From CAXNKG01 sp964202965 (GTDB lineage Bacteria; Acidobacteriota; Vicinamibacteria; Vicinamibacterales; UBA2999): DNA of 64,000 nucleotides. Position 1 is the stretch's first letter. The number at the start of each line of letters is the position of its first letter. Positions 23,590 to 32,716 of the stretch are shown here, piece after piece. Location: positions 98,521-162,520 of the forward strand of contig CAXNKG010000001.1 in the NCBI GenBank assembly GCA_964202965.1, written 5' to 3'. The translations under genes were made by a program, and so were the position numbers. The notes beneath the pieces were generated by a model that was not told where the DNA came from, did no database searches, and saw only the letters and a list, made by a program, of their open reading frames with translations.

Positions 23590-25833
23590 TCAATCGAGGC
23601 GGAGCGGTATCAGGCGCGTTTCGAAGACCCGGAGCCCCAGTTCCCGTTGGTCGGTCGTGCCTTCCGCTTCCCCGGGCCGATACACCGGCGTTGTCTCGAT
23701 GGCGATGGCCCCGGCCGCTCGCCCCACGTCGGCCGCCGGGATCCGCACCGTCCACGTGAAGTCGGCGGCGGGCTGAAAGCGGGCGATCGTGCGGCCCCCC
23801 GCCGTCACCTGTACATCGGGCGGAGCATCGAGATACCGCAGGGGCGACTCCCCGCTCAGCACCAGATCGACGTCGGAAACAGGCCCTTTTACGCGAATTA
23901 CCGCGCGTCCGCTGGTCCAACGCCAGCGCCGGCCGGTCGCCGGGTCGTATTCCTCTTCGTGCCAGCCCTCACCGAACGCGGAGATCATCCGGCCGGCCGG
24001 CTGGACGTCGAACTGGCGGACGGCGGACGGCGCCTGGCGCCGGTCGCCGCCTGCCGGCCGTGACGCGACCGCCAGACGCGCATAGTCGCCCGCACCGGCG
24101 AGACCCTCCGGTACGTCCACGAAACGCAAGAAATTGCGCTCGTCGACCGTCACCGTCCATCGATCCCGCACGGTCCCGTCAATCGCGAGCTCAAAGTCGG
24201 CCGCCGGATCGCCGGGGTTGCCAAGATGCCGCCCCCCAATGACCAGGTGTGTCGGCTCGGCGCGGCGGCGCACCCACGCCTCAATCGGCTGCCTGTCGGG
24301 ACCCCTGGCCGTGGCGAGCGCCAGGCCACCGCTTTCCGGGGTCAGCGACCACCCCTCCGACGCAAACCATCCGGGCGGGGCAAGCCGGTACCAGTCCGCC
24401 CCCACAGGCCGGACGCCGCTGAACACCGGCCGGCCGTCGACCGCCCAACGGTAGTGAACGGCGTCGAGGCGTGACTGCGGATCGATCAGGTCGAGGTCCG
24501 TACGCCGGGGGTCGGCCAGAAACCAGACCGGTCCCCGACCACCGGCCTTCCAGTAATTCACGGGACCCAGCCATTCATACAGCCGCGGGGGCTCGATCGC
24601 AGGAAGCCCCGTCTCGGCGGCCTGCACCGCTCGCCAGATGCTGTGGTGGGCATAGACGGCCTGCGGGGGAGCGAGCCTCGCGTATGCGACAGCGTCTGCC
24701 AGCGCCTGGAACGCCGGATGCGGCGCACGCGCATACGCGATCGCGTCCGGCACGGCGGCGAACAATCCCGCTGCGACGAGCGGCGCCGCGACAAGGGGCG
24801 TCCATCGGCGCGAGCCCGCCGCGGCATGTGCCGCAAGCCAGGCAACCAGCGGCAGCGTCGGAAGGGCGTATCTCACCGTGATCGTTTCCTGCAGCAGCAG
24901 ATGCAGCACGGTGTACGGACCACACGCCAGCACCCACAGTCCCAGCGCCGCGGGCTGGCGTGTCGCCGCCAGCATCGCGCCGGCCGCGGCAGCGGCGCCG
25001 ACGGCCGCCGCCAGCGGCATCGCTCCCCATGGGAGAACGAAGGTTTCATACAGAGCGAAGGCGAGCCTCCGTGGCGTCGGCTCGAGCCAGAGCATGTTGA
25101 CCCAGGCGAAATCCTCGCCCGCCTGCGAACCAAGCGCACGGAGATAGGCGTCGACACCGCCGCTGTCCAGCACGAGCGGTACGCCCCACGCGAGCACACC
25201 GGCGGCAGCCGCGGCGAGCGGCCGCCATGGCAGCCGACGCTCGATCAGCACGAACGCGAAGAGCGGCATCGTCAGCGACAGGGTCTGCACGCGAATGCCC
25301 GCGGCAAGGCCCGCCACCAGACCGCCCGCGATCAGCGCCGGCGCACGCGAGCGTCCGGTCAGCATCAGCGCCTGCGCGGCGAGCGCTGCGGCGAGGCCCG
25401 GCAGATCGCTCATCGGCCGAAGTCCGGAGATCCACATCAGCGGTGACGCAGCAAAGATCGCCGTGGCCCAGGCGATGGTGGGGTCACGGCCGGGCGCGAA
25501 CATGCGCAGGCAGACACATGCAAAGGCCACGATCGCCAGCGCGCCACCCACCGCGGAGAGCAACGCCAGCGCCAGCGCCTCTGTCCCGGTCCGGTCAGCC
25601 GCGGGCAGCGCGGTATCGACCACGAAGAGGGCGATGCGGCCGAGCGCAATGTAGACGGGCGAACCCGGTGGATGCGGCTGGTGGCGCGCGGGATCGAAGT
25701 CGCGAAGGCCCAGCGCGAAATTGATCGAGTCGTAGTCTTCGAGCGAGGGGGCGAGGAACGGAAGGTGCGCCGCCAGGTATGCGGCGGCCAGGAAATAGAC
25801 GCTCTTAGGCAGGCCGGAGACGGACACCTTCAT
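23590..25833 (-). CDS. Membrane glycosyltransferase (GT-C type) with C-terminal exported domain
   Basis: Protein of 747 residues. The first 370 form about nine to ten membrane helices, with an early periplasmic loop DYDSINFALGLRDFD followed by HQPHPPGSPVY, an acidic first loop typical of dolichyl/undecaprenyl-phosphate-sugar-dependent GT-C enzymes. The rest is a soluble, beta-rich region of unknown function, presumably periplasmic. It probably glycosylates a lipid or protein on the outer face of the inner membrane; donor and acceptor are unknown. Its start overlaps the larE end by 29 bases. Confidence 0.75.
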   Translation of the reverse strand: MKVSVSGLPKSVYFLAAAYLAAHLPFLAPSLEDYDSINFALGLRDFDPARHQPHPPGSPVYIALGRIALFVVDTALPAADRTGTEALALALLSAVGGALAIVAFACVCLRMFAPGRDPTIAWATAIFAASPLMWISGLRPMSDLPGLAAALAAQALMLTGRSRAPALIAGGLVAGLAAGIRVQTLSLTMPLFAFVLIERRLPWRPLAAAAAGVLAWGVPLVLDSGGVDAYLRALGSQAGEDFAWVNMLWLEPTPRRLAFALYETFVLPWGAMPLAAAVGAAAAAGAMLAATRQPAALGLWVLACGPYTVLHLLLQETITVRYALPTLPLVAWLAAHAAAGSRRWTPLVAAPLVAAGLFAAVPDAIAYARAPHPAFQALADAVAYARLAPPQAVYAHHSIWRAVQAAETGLPAIEPPRLYEWLGPVNYWKAGGRGPVWFLADPRRTDLDLIDPQSRLDAVHYRWAVDGRPVFSGVRPVGADWYRLAPPGWFASEGWSLTPESGGLALATARGPDRQPIEAWVRRRAEPTHLVIGGRHLGNPGDPAADFELAIDGTVRDRWTVTVDERNFLRFVDVPEGLAGAGDYARLAVASRPAGGDRRQAPSAVRQFDVQPAGRMISAFGEGWHEEEYDPATGRRWRWTSGRAVIRVKGPVSDVDLVLSGESPLRYLDAPPDVQVTAGGRTIARFQPAADFTWTVRIPAADVGRAAGAIAIETTPVYRPGEAEGTTDQRELGLRVFETRLIPLRLD

Positions 25834-26656
25834 TCAGGCTGCCCATCCTATATCCCTGCAGGTCGATTGTGACGTGCTGGTACCCGAGGGCGCGCAGCTC
25901 GCTGACGATCCGGTCGCGGACGGCCGGCTCCAGCGCCCGCGCCATTTCGTCGCGCCCGATTTCGAGGCGCGCGACCGTGTCGTGGTGCCGGACGCGGCAC
26001 ACGCGGAAGCCCATCTCCCGCAGGACGGTTTCCGCCTGCTCGATGGTCCGCAGTTTCTCGCCGGTCACTTCCGAGTGGTACGGAATCCGCGACGACAGAC
26101 AGGCTGACGCGGGCTCGTCCCATGTCGGCAGGCCGGCCTGCTTCGACAGGGCACGAATGTCGTCCTTCGTGAGGTCCGCTTCGTCAAGGGGACTCCTCAC
26201 GCCGAACTCCCTGGCCGCCTTGCGTCCAGGCCGGTAGTCCGAGCGATCGTCGGCGTTGCTTCCGTCGACGATGACCGGAACGCGCCGCTCGGACGCGACT
26301 CCAGACAGGACGGTATACAGCTCGTGCTTGCAGTGGTAACAGCGGTCAACCGGATTCGCGCGGTACTCGGGGCGCTCCATCTCGCCGGTGCTGACGAATT
26401 CGTGCCGCAGCCCGAAGTCCCGGGCGATGCGCAGCGCGAGCTGCCGATGGTGGTCGGGGTAACTGGGGCTGTCGGCGGTGATGCACTGGGCGGCGGGGCC
26501 GAGAACCTGTGTCGCCGCCCAGGCGAGATAGGCGCTGTCGACGCCGCCGCTGAAGGCGACGATGACGGAGTCGAAGGAGCCGATGAGACCGTGAAGGCGG
26601 CGCTCACGCTCCGCGAGCGTGTCAGTCGTCGTCTTCCTCGTTGACTTCGTCCTCAT
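25805..26656 (-). CDS. larE: ATP-dependent sacrificial sulfur transferase LarE
   Basis: PP-loop enzyme that adenylates the pyridinium dicarboxylate and inserts sulfur during synthesis of the nickel-pincer cofactor. The 283-residue protein has SGGVDSAYLA, the CYHCKHELY cysteines, DGSNADDRSDYRPG, and SACLSSRIPY, where family members carry the sulfur-donating cysteine. The ATG at 26656 lies inside the 3' end of the acidic protein gene (35-bp overlap); the longer ORF start only adds a low-complexity Met/Thr leader from that region. No larB, larC or larA is in view, so cofactor synthesis must be completed elsewhere, or this is an orphan family member. Confidence 0.9.
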   Translation of the reverse strand: MRTKSTRKTTTDTLAERERRLHGLIGSFDSVIVAFSGGVDSAYLAWAATQVLGPAAQCITADSPSYPDHHRQLALRIARDFGLRHEFVSTGEMERPEYRANPVDRCYHCKHELYTVLSGVASERRVPVIVDGSNADDRSDYRPGRKAAREFGVRSPLDEADLTKDDIRALSKQAGLPTWDEPASACLSSRIPYHSEVTGEKLRTIEQAETVLREMGFRVCRVRHHDTVARLEIGRDEMARALEPAVRDRIVSELRALGYQHVTIDLQGYRMGSLNEGVRLRPA

Positions 26657-26864
26657 CTTCGACTTGCTCTTCTTCTTCGGCGTCGTCCTCGTCGTCCTCG
26701 TCGTCATCATCGTCATCATCGTCCTCGTCGTCATCCGCGACGTCGAGGCGATCGGGACCGGCCATGACGAGCGCCTTGCCGCATTCGGGACAGCTCAACT
26801 CATCACCCTCCTCGTGGTCGGTGGTGTCGATCTCGTCGAATTCACATTCAGGGCAGATAGCCAT
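26622..26864 (-). CDS. Small zinc-ribbon protein with long acidic tail
   Basis: Protein of 80 residues: an N-terminal zinc ribbon MAICPECEFDEID ... LSCPECGKALVM (two CPEC knuckles, similar in layout to the LysW carrier and CPxCG proteins), then about 45 residues that are almost all Asp and Glu. Function is not known; LysW-like proteins act as carriers or protein-interaction modules. The ATG at 26864 is used because the ribbon starts there and a strong promoter lies just upstream; earlier in-frame codons precede that promoter. Its 3' end overlaps larE by 35 bases, so both frames of an acidic-codon repeat are coding. Confidence 0.78.
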   Translation of the reverse strand: MAICPECEFDEIDTTDHEEGDELSCPECGKALVMAGPDRLDVADDDEDDDDDDDDEDDEDDAEEEEQVEDEDEVNEEDDD

Positions 26865-26895
26865 AGCGGAATCAGCACTCTCCAGCAAAGGTCGG

Positions 26896-26924
26896 ATTAT
26901 AGGCCGATTTCCGGGGCTTCGCAA
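26896..26924 (-). promoter_or_regulatory. Sigma-70-type promoter for the zinc-ribbon/larE operon
   Basis: TTGCGA (-35, 26919-26924), exactly 17 bases, then TATAAT (-10, 26896-26901) on the minus strand. The predicted start lies about 25 bases before the ATG at 26864, and GGAGAG sits in between. This is the clearest promoter match I found in the window. Confidence 0.7.
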
Positions 26925-27015
26925 CGCGCGCATCTGTCTGTGCAACGCCGCACTAAGGCCTCCGCGTGCCACTTCCGACACATGTGACGTGCCAGCCACG
27001 ACGGAGGTTGCGTCG

Positions 27016-27105
27016 AAGTCGGTCATCGTCGTGGATCTCCGGCTTCCGGCGCTGCAGGGTACGGCGCTCGTCCGCGCGCATTTCTTTTCAAACAGAAAAG
27101 CGTAA
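27016..27105 (+). pseudogene. Possible response-regulator receiver remnant
   Basis: A short plus-strand reading KSVIVVDLRLPALQG followed by TALVRAHF resembles the phosphoacceptor strand of receiver domains (VVDLRLP then G, then a helix). Nothing upstream or downstream continues the domain. It lies in the 264-bp space between the zinc-ribbon gene and the P-type ATPase gene, which otherwise holds only the promoter and a direct repeat. It may be chance. Confidence 0.2.
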
Positions 27106-27134
27106 CGGGCTCTTCGAACAGAAAAAGCCTAACG
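27091..27134. repeat. Two imperfect direct repeats at the 3' end of the P-type ATPase gene
   Basis: AACAGAAAAGCGTAACG (27091-27107) and AACAGAAAAAGCCTAACG (27117-27134), 9 bases apart. The second runs into the ATPase stop codon. On the minus strand they give two T-rich tracts after the gene, which might help transcription stop. Confidence 0.55.
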
Positions 27135-29309
27135 CGCGCGCAGCAGCCGTAACGCGTTCCCCACCACAATTACCGACGCACCCGTATCGGCCAGCACGGC
27201 CATCCAGAGCGTCGCGGTCCCGGCGACGGCCATCGTCAGGAACGCCGCTTTCAGCGCCAGGGAGATGGCGACGTTCATCCGGATATTCCACATCGTGGCG
27301 CGCGCCAGACGGATGGCATAGGGCAGGCGCAGGAGCTCGTCCGACATGAGGGCGACGTCTGCGGTTTCGAGCGCGGCGTCCGACCCCGCGGCGCCCATCG
27401 CGACGCCGACGTCGGCCGCGGCCAGCGCGGGCGCGTCGTTGATCCCGTCGCCGACCATCAACACCGGGCCGCGCGCCTTCAACGAGCGAACCAGCGCGTG
27501 CTTCTCCTCGGGCAGGAGTTCGCCGTGGTGTTCGTCCACCTGCAGTTCCCGTGCGACCCGTTCGGCGACGCGGCGATGATCGCCCGTCAGTATGACGACG
27601 TGCCGAATTCCCTGATCGCGCAGCAACCCGATCGCTTCCCGTGCCGTGTCGCGTGCGCGGTCCTGGAGCAGGATGCCGCCGGCGAGGCTGCCGTCTATTG
27701 AGACGTACACCGTGGACACGTCAGCGCTCCCATACCGCGCGGCCGCAATCGACGCGGCGAGCGGACCCGCCTGAAACAACCGCTCGTTGCCCACGGCGAC
27801 GCGCACGCTATCGACGTCCCCTTCGGCACCCATCCCCGGCAGGGCCTGGAACGCCGATGCCGGCGCGATCGCGGACCCGTCCGCCCGCGCGGCGTCCACG
27901 ATCGCCCTGGCAACCGGATGCTCCGACCGCATCTCGATAGCCGCTGCCAGGCGGAGGATCTCCGTGCCTGTCCGGCCGCCAGACGGGATGACGTCCACCA
28001 CCGACAGATTGCCCGTTGTCAGCGTGCCGGTCTTGTCGAATGCGACCACTCGCACCGCCGCCAGCCGCTCGAGGTACACCCCGCCCTTGATCAGCACACC
28101 GTTGCGCGCTGCCGCCGACAGTGCCGCCACGATCGAGACCGGCGTCGAGATGACCAGGGCACACGGGCAGGAGATGACGAGCAGCACGAGCGCCCGGTAG
28201 ACCCACGCCGCCGGGTCGCCACCTGTCAGGAGCGGCACGAGCGTGAGGGCCGCGGCCAGGACGAGCACGGCCGGCGTATAGATGCGGGCGAAGCGATCGA
28301 CGAACGTCTGCACCGGCGCACGAGTCGCCTGCGCCGCTTCAACGAGATGAATCACGCGCGCGAGTCGTGTATCACGTACGAGGCGGGTGACGCGCACGTC
28401 GAGCCCCCCGCGCCCGTTGATGGTGCCGGCAAACACCTCGGCGTCGGGGCTTTTGTCGACCGGCAGCGATTCTCCGGTGAGCGGGGCTTCATTGACGTCG
28501 CTCTGGCCGGCAGTCACGACGCCGTCGAGCGGGATCTTTTCACCCGGCCGGACGAGCATGTCGTCCCCGATGCGAATGTCTCCCACCGGAATGCGCTGCT
28601 CGACGCCGCCCCTCCTCACGAGGGCGTCGCGCGGCGAGAGCTCGATCAGGGCGCGAATCGCCTGCCGCGCCCGCTCCATGGTTCGCACTTCGAGCCACTG
28701 GGCGACAGCAAACAGGAGCACGACGCTGGCGGCCTCGAACCATTCGCCGAGCAGCAGCGCGCCAGCGACCGCAATGACCATCAGGGCGTTGATGTCGAGC
28801 GTCCGGGACCTGAGGGCCACCGCCGCCCGCCGCGCGGGAAACACCGCCCCGGCTGTCGCCGCGGCCGTGAAGACGACCGCGGCGGTTTCCGTGCGGCCTG
28901 CAGCGGACATCAGCGCTCCGGCGGCTGTCGCGACGGCGCAGCCGACCATGAAGCGCCAGCGCCACACCAGATCGGCGCCGGCGACGGCCGGTTCGTCATG
29001 CTCCAGCCACATCCGCATGCCCGTCTGACCGACCGCGTCGACCATCGCGGCGGTGGTGAGCCTGGCGGCGTCGTATTTGACGTGCAGCCGCTGGCCGAGC
29101 AGGTCGGCCGAGATCGCCTCGAGCCCGGTCAGCGGCTTGAGCCGCCGCTCGAGGATGAGTACCTCCTCGTGGCAGTCCATGCCTTCCACCCGAAAGACGG
29201 CTTCGGCGTGAAGCTCACAGGTCGCGCAGGGTGCCGGCTGCAGGGACGCCACCGTGACTCCCAGCGTACTGGCGCCCGGCCGCCGGTGCCAGTCGAGCGT
29301 CGAAACCAT
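27129..29309 (-). CDS. Heavy-metal-translocating P-type ATPase (Zn/Cd/Co/Pb type)
   Basis: P1B-type efflux ATPase of 726 residues. It has a heavy-metal-associated domain at about 35-100, eight membrane helices with the ion-binding SCPCALVIS, the phosphorylation motif DKTGTLT, the P1B histidine in SEHPVA and the hinge GDGINDAPAL. The N-terminal metal motif reads GMDCHEE with one cysteine instead of CxxC, and an additional CATC precedes it. Motifs around the CPC favour divalent metals over copper, though specificity is inferred. The ATG at 29309 is the ORF start; internal GTGs just downstream are possible. No metal-responsive regulator is adjacent. Confidence 0.93.
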   Translation of the reverse strand: MVSTLDWHRRPGASTLGVTVASLQPAPCATCELHAEAVFRVEGMDCHEEVLILERRLKPLTGLEAISADLLGQRLHVKYDAARLTTAAMVDAVGQTGMRMWLEHDEPAVAGADLVWRWRFMVGCAVATAAGALMSAAGRTETAAVVFTAAATAGAVFPARRAAVALRSRTLDINALMVIAVAGALLLGEWFEAASVVLLFAVAQWLEVRTMERARQAIRALIELSPRDALVRRGGVEQRIPVGDIRIGDDMLVRPGEKIPLDGVVTAGQSDVNEAPLTGESLPVDKSPDAEVFAGTINGRGGLDVRVTRLVRDTRLARVIHLVEAAQATRAPVQTFVDRFARIYTPAVLVLAAALTLVPLLTGGDPAAWVYRALVLLVISCPCALVISTPVSIVAALSAAARNGVLIKGGVYLERLAAVRVVAFDKTGTLTTGNLSVVDVIPSGGRTGTEILRLAAAIEMRSEHPVARAIVDAARADGSAIAPASAFQALPGMGAEGDVDSVRVAVGNERLFQAGPLAASIAAARYGSADVSTVYVSIDGSLAGGILLQDRARDTAREAIGLLRDQGIRHVVILTGDHRRVAERVARELQVDEHHGELLPEEKHALVRSLKARGPVLMVGDGINDAPALAAADVGVAMGAAGSDAALETADVALMSDELLRLPYAIRLARATMWNIRMNVAISLALKAAFLTMAVAGTATLWMAVLADTGASVIVVGNALRLLRAR

Positions 29310-29405
29310 CGGCCCAGGTTGCCCACGGCAGCGCGGATGGACTAGGATTGCGGGCTGGGCGCAGCTAAATCGCTCTGGTTCTAGAGGTTACGGGAGGAGT
29401 TCTAC

Positions 29406-30380
29406 GTGATCGAGGTGCAGCACCTCACGAAGCGTTACGGCCCGACGACCGCCGTCAACGACGTGAGTTTCAAGGTGGAGAAGGGGGAAGTCCTGGGCTT
29501 CCTCGGACCGAACGGCGCCGGCAAGACGACCACGATGCGGGTCCTGACCGGCTACATGCCCGCCACGGAAGGCAAGGCCATCGTCGCCGGGTATGACGTC
29601 TTCGAGCAGCCGATTGAGGCCAAGCGCCGCACCGGCTACCTGCCGGAGACGCCGCCGCTTTATCCCGAGATGACCGTGCGCGACTACCTGATGTTCGTCT
29701 CGCGCATCAAGGGCGTGCCGCGCGCGGAACGGAAGTCACGGGTACAGGACGTGATGGAACGGACGTGGGTCGCCGACATGGCGGAACGCCACTGCGGGAA
29801 GCTCTCGAAGGGCTACCGGCAGCGGGTCGGCCTCGCGCAGGCGATTATCCACAACCCCGAAGTGCTGATTCTCGACGAGCCGACAGCCGGTCTCGACCCG
29901 AAACAGATTATTGAGACCCGCAGGTTGATCAAGGAGCTTGGCGGCGATCACACGATCATCCTCAGCACGCACATCCTTCCCGAGGTCAGCCAGACCTGCC
30001 AGCGCGTCGTCATCATCAACAAGGGTCATGTGGTGGCGGTCGACACGCCCGACAATCTGACCGCGCGGCTCCGCGGTTCGGAGACGATGTACATACAGAT
30101 TGACGCTCCGCCCTCGGCCGACGTCAAGGCCGCGCTCGAGTCCATCCCGGGAGTCTCGAATGTCTCCGAACCCGAGCTCCGCGGGCCGATCGCGACGTTT
30201 GAAGTGAACAGCGCGTCCGGCGAAGACGTCCGCCGTCAGCTGGCATCGACGGTCGTCTCGAGCGGGTGGGGATTGCTGGAACTGCGGCCGCTCCGCATGA
30301 GCCTCGAGGAGATCTTTCTGCACCTGACGACCGAGGACACGGCCCAGCCGCCCTCTGTGGAGGAGGCCGCCCATGAATAA
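29406..30380 (+). CDS. ABC transporter ATP-binding protein, GldA-like
   Basis: ATPase of an ABC-2 export or gliding-type transporter, 324 residues. It has Walker A GPNGAGKTTTMR (about 36-47), signature LSKGYRQRVGLAQA, Walker B VLILDEPTAGLDP and the switch histidine in ILSTHILPE. A GGGAGGAG Shine-Dalgarno precedes the GTG start by 6 bases. The C-terminal 90 residues form a regulatory domain. It is the first gene of a four-gene set (ATPase, permease, GldG-like, DUF4340) found in Bacteroidota gliding loci and in many non-gliding bacteria, so export or envelope work is a safer guess than motility. Confidence 0.9.
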   Translation: MIEVQHLTKRYGPTTAVNDVSFKVEKGEVLGFLGPNGAGKTTTMRVLTGYMPATEGKAIVAGYDVFEQPIEAKRRTGYLPETPPLYPEMTVRDYLMFVSRIKGVPRAERKSRVQDVMERTWVADMAERHCGKLSKGYRQRVGLAQAIIHNPEVLILDEPTAGLDPKQIIETRRLIKELGGDHTIILSTHILPEVSQTCQRVVIINKGHVVAVDTPDNLTARLRGSETMYIQIDAPPSADVKAALESIPGVSNVSEPELRGPIATFEVNSASGEDVRRQLASTVVSSGWGLLELRPLRMSLEEIFLHLTTEDTAQPPSVEEAAHE

Positions 30381-31143
30381 CATGATCGCGATCGCGCAGA
30401 AGGAGCTGAAGAGCTATTTCGCCTCGCCGATTGCGTACATCGTCATCGGTTTTTCGGCGATTCTCTTCGGCTGGTTCTTCATCAACCTGCTCTACTACTT
30501 CGACCGGATGGCGATGCAGGCGGGCGGGGGGTTCGGGGGGCCACAGGCGGTCAACGTGAATGAAACCCTGATCGCTCCCCTGTTCATGAACGTCAGCGTG
30601 ATTCTGCTCTTCACGCTGCCGCTCGTCACGATGCGGACCTATTCCGAAGAGAAGCGCTCGGGCACCATCGAGCTGCTGCTGACGTCTCCGCTGACCGATG
30701 CCCAGATCGTCCTGGGCAAGTTCTTCGGGTGCCTGATCCTCTACGCGGCCATGCTGGGTGTGACGGTCGTCCACATGGGAATCCTGTTCGCGTTCGGGAA
30801 CCCCGAATGGCGCCCGGTGCTCACCGGCTACCTGGGCCTCCTGCTGATGGGCGGCTGCTTTCTCTCGATGGGCCTCTTCATCTCGAGCCTGACGAAGAAC
30901 CAGATTGTCGCCGGCATGATCACCTTCGCGGTGTTCCTGATGTTCTGGGTGATCAACTGGATTTCCACCTTCACCAGCCCGACGACGCAGGCCGTACTGA
31001 ATTACCTCTCGATTACCGAGCACCTGAACGACTTCACCAGAGGCGTGCTCGATACCAAGCATCTGGTCTATTACGTTTCTTTCATTGCGTTCAGCCTGTT
31101 TCTGACCGTGCGGTCGGTCGACAGCGAACGCTGGCGCGGATAA
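30373..31143 (+). CDS. ABC-2 type permease, GldF-like
   Basis: Membrane partner of the preceding ATPase; 256 residues with six predicted helices. It begins IAQKELKSYFASPIAYIV, the standard ABC-2 amphipathic start, and contains TMRTYSEEKRSGTIELLLTS, the conserved coupling segment. It overlaps the ATPase gene by 8 bases and is followed 3 bases later by the GldG-like gene. Substrate unknown. Confidence 0.9.
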   Translation: MNNMIAIAQKELKSYFASPIAYIVIGFSAILFGWFFINLLYYFDRMAMQAGGGFGGPQAVNVNETLIAPLFMNVSVILLFTLPLVTMRTYSEEKRSGTIELLLTSPLTDAQIVLGKFFGCLILYAAMLGVTVVHMGILFAFGNPEWRPVLTGYLGLLLMGGCFLSMGLFISSLTKNQIVAGMITFAVFLMFWVINWISTFTSPTTQAVLNYLSITEHLNDFTRGVLDTKHLVYYVSFIAFSLFLTVRSVDSERWRG

Positions 31144-31146
31144 GCC

Positions 31147-32715
31147 ATGCAGCAGATTCTCAGCATTCTCGGTTGGGTCGGAACGGCACTCGTCTTTGCT
31201 GCCGTGGCCATTCGCTTCATCAGGCCTGAGTACGAGCAGTACGGGACATGGGCCGCCTGGGGCGGCCTCGCGCTCGTCGTGCTCTACACGCTGGGCCAGT
31301 GGCGCGAGATCGTCGCGTATTTCCGGAAGCGCAACGCGCGATACGGCGCCGTCGCTACGACAGGCGTGCTCGTCGCCCTGGCCATCGTCATCGCCGCGAA
31401 CTACCTGTCGACCAGACAGAACAAGCGCTGGGACCTCACCGCCAACCAGCAGAACAGCCTGTCCGAGCAGACGGTGAAGGTCCTGCAGGGGCTGATCGCT
31501 CCGGTGAAGATCACGGTGTTCGACCGGCAGAGCGAATTCGATCGCTTCCGCAGCCGCCTGGATGAGTACCGCTACCACTCCGATCAGCTCACGGTCGAGT
31601 ACGTCGACCCTGACACGCGGCCGGTCGTCGCCCGCGAGTACGACATCCAGGCGTACGGGACCGTCGTCATCGACTACATGGGACGCCGCGAGCGCGTTAC
31701 CACCGACACCGAGCAGGACCTGACCAACGGGCTGATCAAGGCGCTGTCGGATCAGCAGCGCAAGATTTACTTCCTGCAAGGCCATGGCGAGAAGGAACCG
31801 AACGACACGGAGCGGGATGGCTACAGCGCCCTCAGCGGGATGCTGCGGCGCGACAACTATCTCGTCGAGCTGCTCGTCCTCGCGCAGCAGAAGGAAGTGC
31901 CGGCTGACGCCACGGTCGTGGTCGTCGCGGGTCCGACCACCGACCTGCTTGAAACGGAGGCCGCGGCGCTGAGGCAGTACCTCGACAAGGCTGGGAAGCT
32001 GATGGTGCTGCTGGATCCGGCGGTCGGCAACCAGCCGGCGCGGCTGCCGAATCTCGACATGCTGCTGACCGAATGGGGCATCACCGCGGGCAACAACGTT
32101 GTCGTTGACATCAGCGGCGCAACCAACGAGCCGAGCATCGCCGTGGCCGCCACGTATCCGACGCATGCCATCACGGACAATTTCGGGACGCTGACCATCT
32201 ATCCGCTCGCGCGCACGGTCGAGCCGATCGAGGGGGGAACGAGCGGCCGCACTCCGCAGACGATCGTGCAGACAAGCGGCGGCAGCTGGGCGGAAAGCAA
32301 CCTGGCCTCCCTGACGACCGGCGTCCAGATGGAGCCGGCGAGCGGTGACAAACCCGGCCCGCTGTCGATCGGCGTGGCGGTGTCGGCGGGTGCTGACAGT
32401 GGTGCTGACGGCGGCGCGGCGGCCCCTGCCGCAGGCGACGCGCCCAAGCCCGAAACGCGTGTCGTCGTCTTCGGTGACTCCGATTTCGGGACCAACGCGT
32501 ATGCGGGCGTTCCCGGGAATTCGAATTTTTTCGCCAATGCCGTCAACTGGCTGGCCCAGCAGGAGAACCTGATTGCCATCCGTCCGAAGGAGGCCGGCGA
32601 TCGGCGCGTCACGATGACGCCGCGCCAGCAGTCGGCGGCGTTCTTCACATCCATCTTCCTGCTGCCGGCCGTCGTCTTCGGCGCGGGCATCTATACGTGG
32701 TGGCGGAGGCGGTAG
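31147..32715 (+). CDS. GldG-family ABC auxiliary protein
   Basis: Protein of 522 residues. Two N-terminal helices (about 5-25 and 35-52) and a third near 75-92 are followed by a large periplasmic domain (ABC_transp_aux/GldG type) with NSLSEQTVKVLQGL, YVDPDTRPVVAREY, YFLQGHGEKEPND and VVVAGPTTDLLETE, and a C-terminal membrane helix ending TWWRRR. It probably works with the ATPase and permease upstream as the extracytoplasmic part of the complex. The gap to each neighbour is 1-3 bases. Confidence 0.88.
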   Translation: MQQILSILGWVGTALVFAAVAIRFIRPEYEQYGTWAAWGGLALVVLYTLGQWREIVAYFRKRNARYGAVATTGVLVALAIVIAANYLSTRQNKRWDLTANQQNSLSEQTVKVLQGLIAPVKITVFDRQSEFDRFRSRLDEYRYHSDQLTVEYVDPDTRPVVAREYDIQAYGTVVIDYMGRRERVTTDTEQDLTNGLIKALSDQQRKIYFLQGHGEKEPNDTERDGYSALSGMLRRDNYLVELLVLAQQKEVPADATVVVVAGPTTDLLETEAAALRQYLDKAGKLMVLLDPAVGNQPARLPNLDMLLTEWGITAGNNVVVDISGATNEPSIAVAATYPTHAITDNFGTLTIYPLARTVEPIEGGTSGRTPQTIVQTSGGSWAESNLASLTTGVQMEPASGDKPGPLSIGVAVSAGADSGADGGAAAPAAGDAPKPETRVVVFGDSDFGTNAYAGVPGNSNFFANAVNWLAQQENLIAIRPKEAGDRRVTMTPRQQSAAFFTSIFLLPAVVFGAGIYTWWRRR

Positions 32716-32716
32716 G

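Noticed and set aside
26641..27105. 154-codon plus-strand Ser-rich open frame
   Set aside because: Its first half is the complement of the acidic repeat; only the last 30 codons resemble a protein, listed separately as a weak receiver-like remnant.
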